DNA of 6,534 nucleotides from Caldilinea sp. (lineage in GTDB: Bacteria; Chloroflexota; Anaerolineae; Caldilineales; Caldilineaceae). Below are positions 1-6,198 of the stretch, one piece after another; within the stretch, counting starts at the first letter, position 1, and each line of letters begins with the position of its first letter. Made by a program: the position numbers and the translations under genes. The notes beneath the pieces were generated by a model that saw nothing but the letters and a program-made list of their open reading frames with translations, was not told where the DNA came from and searched no databases. Location of the stretch: contig JAPLGY010000418.1 of the NCBI GenBank assembly GCA_026389955.1, forward strand, positions 1 to 6,534. Reading direction: 5' to 3'.

Positions 1-1
1 G

Positions 2-31
2 GAAAGCAAACTAGGCTTTGGAAAGCGATAG
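2..31 (+). CDS. Possible 3' end of an upstream gene (partial)
   Basis: Frame 2 is open from the left edge to a TAG at 29-31 and would encode a nine-residue tail, ESKLGFGKR. The stop lies five bases before the ATG of the ABC ATPase gene, the spacing expected in an operon. Amino-acid ABC importer operons often place the permease directly before the ATPase, and many such permeases end in a short charged tail, so a permease is the natural guess. Nine residues cannot identify a family, and the open frame may be chance. Confidence 0.25.
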   Translation, partial: ESKLGFGKR

Positions 32-36
32 GGACT

Positions 37-789
<753 letters not shown>

Positions 790-850
790 GGGTCCGGGTT
801 GGATTGGGTGTACGGCCAGGGATGGGCTTTCGCGGCAGCAGCCCCCTCTC

Positions 851-866
851 TGCTATACTGGTGTCT
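851..866 (+). promoter_or_regulatory. Extended -10 promoter for a leaderless transcript
   Basis: TGCTATACT at 851-859 matches the extended -10 consensus TGNTATAAT with one mismatch and stands out in GC-rich surroundings. No good -35 hexamer is visible 16-18 bases upstream, as is common for extended -10 promoters. Counting seven bases on from the hexamer puts the transcription start at about 866-867, at the ATG of the Nfu_N gene (867). No Shine-Dalgarno sequence lies upstream of that ATG. Both facts point to a leaderless mRNA. This is inference from sequence; no transcript was mapped. Confidence 0.6.
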
Positions 867-1136
867 ATGTCGATTCAGGCACATGCGACGCCCAATCCCA
901 ACGCCATGAAGTTCACGCTGGGAGAACGCCGTTTTGCCACTCCCCGCAGCTACGCCAGCCAGCAGGCTGCGGAGGCGGATCCGCTGGCGGCGGCGCTCTT
1001 TGCGTTGGGAGGGGTCTACAATGTCTTTATGGTGCAGGATTTTGTGACGGTCAACAAGGTGCCCGAGAGCAGCTGGGAAACGCTGGTTGAACCGATCCAG
1101 GCCTGTATTGCACGCTATCTTGCGACGACGCGTTGA
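867..1136 (+). CDS. Stand-alone Nfu/NifU N-terminal domain protein
   Basis: The 89-residue protein matches the N-terminal domain of Nfu-type iron-sulfur scaffold proteins (Nfu_N family): it opens with the hallmark TPNPNAMKF at 8-16 and carries the domain's second block, DPLAAALFALGGVYNVF, at 38-54, then FVTVNK at 59-64 and a Trp at 70. In full Nfu proteins this domain precedes a NifU-type domain whose CxxC pair binds the cluster. Here that domain is absent and the only cysteine is Cys80, so the protein cannot carry a cluster by the usual motif; an accessory or partner-binding role is more likely. The start was set at ATG 867, because similarity begins there and the -10 element ends seven bases earlier. 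The same frame extends upstream to an ATG at 804 and includes GTG 861, but that stretch looks non-coding. It is probably the first gene of the downstream cluster. Confidence 0.82.
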   Translation: MSIQAHATPNPNAMKFTLGERRFATPRSYASQQAAEADPLAAALFALGGVYNVFMVQDFVTVNKVPESSWETLVEPIQACIARYLATTR

Positions 1137-1140
1137 ACAG

Positions 1141-1156
1141 GGCCGCTGCGGCGGTC
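1141..1156 (+). other. Intergenic hairpin with a UNCG-type tetraloop
   Basis: GGCCGC (1141-1146) can pair with GCGGTC (1151-1156) in six pairs, one of them G-U, around the loop TGCG. In RNA this gives C(UGCG)G, a member of the very stable UNCG tetraloop class with its preferred C-G closing pair. It begins four bases after the Nfu_N stop codon. No T-run follows; the next bases are A/G-rich, so it is not a usual intrinsic terminator. It could protect or separate the two cistrons in a shared mRNA. The stem is short, and chance pairing in GC-rich DNA is possible. Confidence 0.35.
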
Positions 1157-1185
1157 GGCAAAGAGGCAAAGAAAAGAGTCCGGCG

Positions 1186-2136
1186 ATGAGAGGGGAAGCG
1201 ACAAAGCGGCCGCTGATGGTGGCCAGCGAAAATGGACGGCAGGGGCTGATGGCTGGCATGGCGCTGCTGCGTCAGGGCGGCAGCGCGCTGGACGCCGTTG
1301 AAGCGGCCTGCCGGGTGGTCGAAGACGACCCGGACGACCAGAGCGTCGGGGTCGGTGGGCTGCCCAATGTGCTGGGAGAGGTCGAACTGGACGCTTCGAT
1401 CATGGACGGTGCCACCTTGCAGGCCGGTGCTGTGGCGGCACTTCAGGGTTACGGTCAGGCCATCACCCTGGCCCGCCGGGTGATGGAGGAGACACCGCAC
1501 GTGCTGGTCGTCGGGCGCGGGGCAGAACGGCTGGCCGCCGAGCTGGGCATCCCCCCGCAGGAACAGCGCACAGAGGCCTCTTTGCTGCGCTGGCGTGAAC
1601 GATTTGAAGAGCGAGGCCTGGCCCCAACGGACTCCCTGCGTCTTCTGGCCCGGGCGCTGAGCCGCCCGCTCCCTTTGCTGGCCCGCCAGCCCCGGATCGA
1701 CACGCTGGGGACGGTCAATTTTCTTGCCCTGGACCAGGAGGGCAACCTGGCCTCGGCGGTCAGCACGAGCGGGCTGGGCTGGAAGTACCCGGGTCGGGTC
1801 GGCGACAGCCCGCTGATCGGGGCCGGCAATTACTGCGACAACCGCTACGGTGCTGCTGCCTGTACCGGCATGGGCGAACTGGCCATTCGGGCGGGGAGTG
1901 CGCGCAGCCTGGTGCTCTATCTCAAATGTGGTCTGTCCCTTGTCGACGCTGGCTGTGAGGCGCTGCGCGACCTGCTCACCCTTGCGGCAACAGACAGCCA
2001 GTACATGAACATCGTGGCCCTGACGCCGGCCGGCGAACATGCCGGGTTCACCACGGTCGCCGGCAAAGAGTATCTCTTTCAGGAAGCCGGGATGGCTGAG
2101 CCCCAGCTGGCGGCACGGCTGAAGCTCGAAGCGTAG
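1186..2136 (+). CDS. Glycosylasparaginase-family Ntn hydrolase (N4-(beta-N-acetylglucosaminyl)-L-asparaginase / isoaspartyl peptidase)
   Basis: This 316-residue protein belongs to the N-terminal-nucleophile asparaginase family, which cuts itself into two chains to expose a catalytic Thr. The self-cleavage site is Asp172-Thr173 in IDTLGTV. Other active-site elements match human aspartylglucosaminidase: Thr194 in STSG, Arg204 and Asp207 in GRVGDSP, and Thr227-Gly228 in CTGMGE for the oxyanion hole. The blocks GGSALDAVE (31-39), SVGVGGLP (53-60) and LDASIMDG (68-75) place it closer to glycosylasparaginases than to plant-type asparaginases. By hand alignment, the substrate-binding Trp near the human N-terminus is replaced by Glu15 (ASENG), so the GlcNAc-Asn substrate is not assured. 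No signal peptide is evident, so a cytoplasmic role is likely, for example removing isoaspartyl or glycosyl-Asn products. The start at ATG 1186 has AAGAG at 1174-1178 in the right place; an in-frame ATG at 1087 would overlap the Nfu_N gene and adds an Arg-rich, non-homologous stretch. Confidence 0.9.
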   Translation: MRGEATKRPLMVASENGRQGLMAGMALLRQGGSALDAVEAACRVVEDDPDDQSVGVGGLPNVLGEVELDASIMDGATLQAGAVAALQGYGQAITLARRVMEETPHVLVVGRGAERLAAELGIPPQEQRTEASLLRWRERFEERGLAPTDSLRLLARALSRPLPLLARQPRIDTLGTVNFLALDQEGNLASAVSTSGLGWKYPGRVGDSPLIGAGNYCDNRYGAAACTGMGELAIRAGSARSLVLYLKCGLSLVDAGCEALRDLLTLAATDSQYMNIVALTPAGEHAGFTTVAGKEYLFQEAGMAEPQLAARLKLEA

Positions 2137-2139
2137 GAA
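2135..2139 (+). promoter_or_regulatory. Ribosome binding site overlapping the upstream stop codon
   Basis: AGGAA shares its first two bases with the TAG stop (2134-2136) of the glycosylasparaginase gene and lies six bases before the E2 start ATG at 2146. The arrangement supports the chosen E2 start and suggests translational coupling of the two genes. Confidence 0.65.
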
Positions 2140-2145
2140 CAGCCG

Positions 2146-3312
2146 ATGGCCACCGTCGTCAAAATGCCTCAGCTTGGAGAAAGTCTCGTCGAAGGCACAC
2201 TCTTGCGCTGGCTCAAACAGCCAGGAGAGTTTGTCGCCAGACAGGAACCCCTGGCCACCCTCAGCACGGACAAAATCGACACCGAGCTCCTGGCCCCAAC
2301 CGATGGCATCCTGCTGACCGTCGCTGTGCCAGAGGGGGCGACGGTCGCCGCCGGCAGCGTGGTGGCCACGATCGGCGCCAGAGAAGCTGCGCCCTCAGAA
2401 CCGGCACCCGAACCCGGGCGGCCCTCCGGGCGGGCCTTTGTCAGCCCGGTCGTGGCCCGCATGGCCGCAGAAGAGGGGATCGACCTGGAGCAGGTCAGTG
2501 GCAGCGGGGGAGAGGGGCGGATCACCCGCCGCGATCTGGAGCGCCACCTGGCCAATCGGGCCAGCCGTCGGGAAGCTGCGGCCAAGCCAACGTCGCCGGA
2601 TGCAGCAGAGCAGTTGCAGCCGTTGAACAACCTGCGCCGGGCGATCGCCCGGCACATGGTGCAGAGCAAGCAGACCAGCCCGCACGCCACCACCATCGGC
2701 GAGGTCGATATGAGTGCGGTGGTGCGCCATCGGGAGGCCCAGCGCCAGAGTGTGCAGGGAGTCACCTACACCGCCTATTTTGCTGCGGCCACGGTGGCCG
2801 GGCTGTTGGCGGTGCCGGCGGCCAACAGCCGGTTCAGCGAAGAGGGAATCTGGCTGCAGCGGCAGATCCATCTCGGCGTGGCAGTGGCGGTGCCGGCGGG
2901 GCTGCTGGTGCCGGTGATCCGCGAGGCGGAGCAGCGGAGTCTGGTTGGGCTGGGGCAGGCGTTGCGCGACCTGGTCGGCCGGGCGCGTGCCGGGCTGTTG
3001 CAGCCGCACGAAGTGCAGGGAGGGACCTTTACCCTCACCAACCATGGCACCGGTGGCAGCCTGCTGGCGACCCCGATCCTTCACCAGCCACAGAGTGGGA
3101 TTTTGGGGGTGGGTGCGATCGTCAAACGGCCTGTGGTGCGGGCGGCGGGCAGCTCGCTGTTGCCCCACGCCGACGACAGCCTGGCGATCCGGCCGATGTG
3201 CTATTTGAGCTTCACCTTCGACCATCGGGTCATGGACGGAGCCGAGGCAGACCGCTTTTTGACAGCCGTAAAAAGCCAGCTCGAAAACTGGCCGTCCAGG
3301 CTGGATCCATAA
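2146..3312 (+). CDS. Dihydrolipoamide acyltransferase, E2 of a 2-oxo acid dehydrogenase complex
   Basis: E2 forms the core of a 2-oxo acid dehydrogenase complex: its lipoyl arm takes an acyl group from E1 and passes it to CoA. The 388-residue protein has the full domain order. A single lipoyl domain (about 1-77) carries the lipoylation Lys43 in STDKIDTE. An Ala/Pro-rich linker (80-95) leads to a peripheral-subunit-binding domain (about 98-136, VSPVVARMAAEEGID). A second linker joins the catalytic domain (about 158-385), which holds FTLTNHGTGGSL at 295-306 and the active site DHRVMDG at 359-365 (His360, Asp364). It is slightly shorter than usual E2 proteins (about 400-450), mostly because of short linkers. 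The TNHG variant and the lipoyl motif fit 2-oxoglutarate, branched-chain or generic 2-oxo acid E2 groups; the acyl substrate cannot be settled by eye. It sits 18 bases before its E3 partner, but no E1 gene is present in the window. Confidence 0.94.
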   Translation: MATVVKMPQLGESLVEGTLLRWLKQPGEFVARQEPLATLSTDKIDTELLAPTDGILLTVAVPEGATVAAGSVVATIGAREAAPSEPAPEPGRPSGRAFVSPVVARMAAEEGIDLEQVSGSGGEGRITRRDLERHLANRASRREAAAKPTSPDAAEQLQPLNNLRRAIARHMVQSKQTSPHATTIGEVDMSAVVRHREAQRQSVQGVTYTAYFAAATVAGLLAVPAANSRFSEEGIWLQRQIHLGVAVAVPAGLLVPVIREAEQRSLVGLGQALRDLVGRARAGLLQPHEVQGGTFTLTNHGTGGSLLATPILHQPQSGILGVGAIVKRPVVRAAGSSLLPHADDSLAIRPMCYLSFTFDHRVMDGAEADRFLTAVKSQLENWPSRLDP

Positions 3313-3330
3313 CGAAAGGAAACGATTCTG

Positions 3331-4764
3331 ATGGCCAAACACACCTATCAATACGACGTCGTCGTCGTCGGCAGCGGTCCTGGCGGCTATGTCTCTGCCA
3401 TCCGCGCTGCGCAGTTGGGGCTGAAAACCGCAATTGTGGAGCGCGAAAGTTTGGGGGGAGTCTGCCTCAACTGGGGATGCATCCCGACCAAGGCGCTCAT
3501 CCACAACGCCGAGGTGCTGGACGAGCTGCACCATGCCGCCGAGTACGGCTTCAGCTTTGACAACCTGAAGGTCGACTTTGGCAAGGCGGTCAAGCGCAGC
3601 CGGGAGATCGTCTTGCGTCAGACCAAGGGGGTGGGCTTCTTGATGAAAAAGAACAAGATCGATGTGATCGAAGGGCACGGAATCTTTGTCGATGCCCACA
3701 CCCTGCGGGTCACCCCGTCGGAGTTCAAGCCGGCATCCCAGGAGCAGCGGGTCACCGCCGCCCATTTTGTGGTGGCAACCGGGGCGCGGGCGCGCAGCCT
3801 GCCCGGCACCCCGATCGACGGCGACCGGATCCTGCAGTATCGCGACGCTGTGGTGCTTGACGCAGTGCCCTCCAAATTGATCGTCGTCGGCTCTGGTGCC
3901 ATCGGCATGGAGTTCAGCTATATCTACAGCACCTACGGTGCCGCAGTGACGGTGGTCGAGATGCTCGACCAGGTGCTGCCCCTCGAAGATGCCGAGGTCT
4001 CGGCCGAGGTGCAGAAGGCGTTCAACAAGCGGGGAGTTGCCACACTCACCAGCACCCGCACCGAAAAAATCGTGGTCGGCAGCGACGGGGTCACGGTCAC
4101 AGTCCGCAACCTCAAGAGCAATGAAGAGCAGATTCTGCAAGCCGACCGGGTGCTGATGGCGATCGGCGTGCAACCCAACACCGAGCAGCTGGGGCTGGCG
4201 GCGGCGGGTGTGCAGCTGGATTCGCGCGGTTTTGTCGAAATCAACGAGGTCATGCGCACCAACATCCCCCATATCTATGCGATCGGCGACTGCGCCGGCA
4301 AGCTGGCGTTGGCCCATGTCGCCAGTGCCATGGCGCTGGTGGCCGCCGAAAGTATTGCCGGGGTGCCGACCCAGCCGATCCCGGCTGACCGCTACCTCTT
4401 CATGCCGCGTGCGACCTACTGTGACCCGCAGGTCGCCAGCCTCGGCTACACAGAAGCACAGGCCAAAGCCAAGGGCTACGAGGTCAAGGTGGGCAAATTC
4501 CCCTTCCTGCCCAACGGCAAAGCCCAGGCGCTCGGCGCCAGAACTGGTTTTGTCAAACTGATCACCGACGCCCGCTACGGCGAGATCCTCGGAGCGCATC
4601 TGGTCGGCCCGCAGGTCACCGAACTGCTGCCCGAGCTGAGCCTGGCCCAGATGATGGAGATCACGCCGTCCGAAATTGCCCGCAACGTGCATGCCCACCC
4701 CACCCTGAGCGAAGTCCTGATGGAAGCTGCTCATGCGGTGGAAGGGCATCCGATTCATTTGTGA
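3331..4764 (+). CDS. lpdA: Dihydrolipoamide dehydrogenase (E3), FAD/NAD flavoprotein
   Basis: E3 (EC 1.8.1.4) reoxidises the dihydrolipoyl arm of E2 and reduces NAD+. The 477-residue protein shows the FAD-binding GSGPGG at 14-19, the redox-active disulfide Cys45/Cys50 in GGVCLNWGCIPTK, an NAD-binding GSGAIG at 187-192 with Glu210 at the end of the second strand (acidic, as in NAD-preferring enzymes), the second FAD motif AIGDCAG, and the C-terminal dimer-interface active site HAHPTLSE with His456 and Glu461. There is no fused lipoyl domain at the N-terminus. Length is normal (about 460-480). The ATG at 3331 is preceded by AAAGGAAA (3315-3322), a good ribosome binding site, and the 18-base gap to the E2 gene indicates one operon. 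The same E3 may also serve other complexes such as pyruvate dehydrogenase or glycine cleavage. Confidence 0.96.
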   Translation: MAKHTYQYDVVVVGSGPGGYVSAIRAAQLGLKTAIVERESLGGVCLNWGCIPTKALIHNAEVLDELHHAAEYGFSFDNLKVDFGKAVKRSREIVLRQTKGVGFLMKKNKIDVIEGHGIFVDAHTLRVTPSEFKPASQEQRVTAAHFVVATGARARSLPGTPIDGDRILQYRDAVVLDAVPSKLIVVGSGAIGMEFSYIYSTYGAAVTVVEMLDQVLPLEDAEVSAEVQKAFNKRGVATLTSTRTEKIVVGSDGVTVTVRNLKSNEEQILQADRVLMAIGVQPNTEQLGLAAAGVQLDSRGFVEINEVMRTNIPHIYAIGDCAGKLALAHVASAMALVAAESIAGVPTQPIPADRYLFMPRATYCDPQVASLGYTEAQAKAKGYEVKVGKFPFLPNGKAQALGARTGFVKLITDARYGEILGAHLVGPQVTELLPELSLAQMMEITPSEIARNVHAHPTLSEVLMEAAHAVEGHPIHL

Positions 4765-4768
4765 TCCG

Positions 4769-5218
4769 ATGGCTGCCCACGCTTTGTCTGCGCTCTCTGC
4801 ACCTGCCTTTGCGCTCGATCTGCCGGTCCGTTTTGCCGAGACCGATGCCATGGGGGTCGTGCATCACAGCGCCTATGTGATTTGGATGGAAGCTGCGCGT
4901 GTCGCGTGGATGGAGGCAGCCGGTGTCCCCTATGCAGAGATCGCAGCGGGCGGCTACCATTTTTCGGTCACGGGGCTACACGGCGAGTATCGAGCGCCAG
5001 CCCGGTTCGGGGAGGTCGTGCGGGTGCAGGTGACGGTGAGCCAGCTGCGGAGCCGGCAGATCTCCTTTGCGTATGTTGTCACCAATGCAGCGACAGGCCA
5101 GCTGCTGATGACCGGCTCCACAGAGCACATCTGTGTCGACCCGACCGGCAAAATGGCCCGAATCCCGGAAGCGGTTGTGGCCCGTTTTCAGGGCAGAAAC
5201 AACACAGGCCTGCCATGA
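4769..5218 (+). CDS. Acyl-CoA thioesterase, hotdog fold (YbgC/4HBT type)
   Basis: The 149-residue protein has the 4-hydroxybenzoyl-CoA thioesterase signature VRFAETDAMGVVHHSAYVIW from residue 20, with the likely catalytic Asp26 and the His32-His33 pair that usually sits in the CoA/substrate site. The end, STEHICVDPTGKMARIP, is the matching C-terminal block of the family. Such enzymes hydrolyse acyl-CoA or acyl-ACP thioesters in the cytoplasm as dimers or tetramers; the acyl preference cannot be inferred. The start was set at ATG 4769, four bases after the lpdA stop, which would allow coupled translation but has no clear Shine-Dalgarno. ATG 4733 in the same frame would overlap lpdA by 32 bases and add 12 residues that resemble no family member. 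The gene ends in an ATGA overlap with the next one. Its position after E2/E3 suggests action on an acyl-CoA linked to that complex (inference). Confidence 0.9.
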   Translation: MAAHALSALSAPAFALDLPVRFAETDAMGVVHHSAYVIWMEAARVAWMEAAGVPYAEIAAGGYHFSVTGLHGEYRAPARFGEVVRVQVTVSQLRSRQISFAYVVTNAATGQLLMTGSTEHICVDPTGKMARIPEAVVARFQGRNNTGLP

Positions 5219-6147
5219 TTCAGGTTGAGCAACACGGCTCGGTCACGGTGATCCGAATGGCACGGGCGATCCTGGGCCGGCCACTTTACTGGACAGCCGC
5301 CTACTGGCTGGATGGGTTGCTGATCGACAGCGGGCCACGCTGCACCGCGCACGAACTGGTGCGGGTCCTGGACCAGGTGCCGGTGCGCCAGATCGCGGTC
5401 ACCCACAGCCTCGAGGACCTCATCGGCGGGCTGGCGGCGCTGCTGGATCGCTATCCGTCGGCGACTGTCTATGCAGCCCGCCAGGCCCTGCCCCAGATCG
5501 CAGACCCGGAACTGCTCCAACTGCACCGCTACCGCCGTTGGGTCTGGGGCTGTCCTGCGCCGGTCGACCGCGTGCAGTCGCTGGATGAGGTGGCGGATCG
5601 GCTGTGCACGCCACGGTACACCCTGCGTGCGGTGGAGACGCCGGGCCACAGCCGAGACCATGTCAGCTATTTTGAACCGTCGTTGCGTTGGCTGTTCTGT
5701 GGAGACGCCTTTGTCGGGGGCCGCGATCTGGCCTGCACCCCAGAGCTGAACCTCTTTGCCGCAGTCAGCAGCCTGCGCACGCTGGCTACGCTGCGGCCGG
5801 AGCGTCTGTTTCCGGGCAGCGGCACCGTCTGCCGCACCCCGCAGCCGGAGTTGTTCGGCAAGATCGGGGCCCTGGTCCAGCTGGCCGCCGACGTGCAGAA
5901 GCTGGTGGCGGACGGACGCACGACAGAGGAGATCGTCCAGATGCTGTTCGGCGGGGAGCCCCCCCTGCGCTGGTGGACCTTCGGCCACGTTTCGGCGGCC
6001 CACCTGGTCGACGCCTGCCGCCAGTACAACGAGCTGGTGCCGCCGGCCGGGGTGGCCCTGCCCCCCGATATCGCCGAAGGTCGGCGCACCCGGCGTCCCA
6101 ACTCGTCGACCCGCCGTTCTTCGGACAGCGGCGACCGCGCCCGCTGA
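5215..6147 (+). CDS. Metallo-beta-lactamase-fold protein with degenerate metal site
   Basis: The 310-residue protein follows the metallo-beta-lactamase (glyoxalase II-like) plan: strands around LLIDSGP (35-41), the first metal loop THSLEDLIGG (63-72), TPGHSRDH (142-149), LFCGDAF (160-166) and LFPGSG (198-203). The canonical ligands are HxHxDH, a His, an Asp and a final His. Here His64, Asp68, His145 and Asp164 remain, while Leu66, Leu69 and Ser202 replace three histidines. A normal two-metal hydrolase centre is therefore unlikely; it may be a pseudoenzyme, bind one metal or work differently. A helical C-terminal region (about 215-275) resembles the accessory domain of this family. The last 21 residues (290-310) are Arg/Ser-rich, with eight Arg, and look disordered. 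The start ATG overlaps the thioesterase stop (ATGA), so the two are translationally coupled. Substrate and role are unknown. Confidence 0.82.
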   Translation: MIQVEQHGSVTVIRMARAILGRPLYWTAAYWLDGLLIDSGPRCTAHELVRVLDQVPVRQIAVTHSLEDLIGGLAALLDRYPSATVYAARQALPQIADPELLQLHRYRRWVWGCPAPVDRVQSLDEVADRLCTPRYTLRAVETPGHSRDHVSYFEPSLRWLFCGDAFVGGRDLACTPELNLFAAVSSLRTLATLRPERLFPGSGTVCRTPQPELFGKIGALVQLAADVQKLVADGRTTEEIVQMLFGGEPPLRWWTFGHVSAAHLVDACRQYNELVPPAGVALPPDIAEGRRTRRPNSSTRRSSDSGDRAR

Positions 6148-6198
6148 GCTCCGGGGGGCGCTCGGCCAGGACGACTTGTTCAACAAAGGAAGTGCTGC

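Noticed and set aside
824..844. Possible terminator hairpin after the ABC ATPase gene (GGGCT pairing with AGCCC)
   Set aside because: The stem has only five pairs with an 11-base loop, and no T-run follows; the next bases are CCTCTC. It is too weak to call.
804..866. Longer N-terminus for the Nfu_N protein from ATG 804
   Set aside because: The added 21 residues are read through the -10 promoter element and have no similarity to the domain, which begins just after Met at 867.
2395..4851. An 818-codon open frame on the - strand opposite the E2 and E3 genes
   Set aside because: Its product is rich in His, Gln, Arg and Asp in the manner of antisense shadows in GC-rich genes and shows no family motif. 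Both + strand genes beneath it have complete, well-conserved motifs.
4882..5214. A longer version of the metallo-beta-lactamase-fold protein starting at ATG 4882
   Set aside because: The extra 111 residues lie in another frame over the conserved thioesterase gene and are Arg/Cys-rich without similarity. ATG 5215 gives a normal N-terminus and an ATGA overlap.
6176..6186. Small inverted repeat TTGTT-C-AACAA before the SDR ribosome binding site
   Set aside because: Five-base arms with a one-base spacer are easily found by chance, and no promoter is visible nearby; there is not enough to call an operator.
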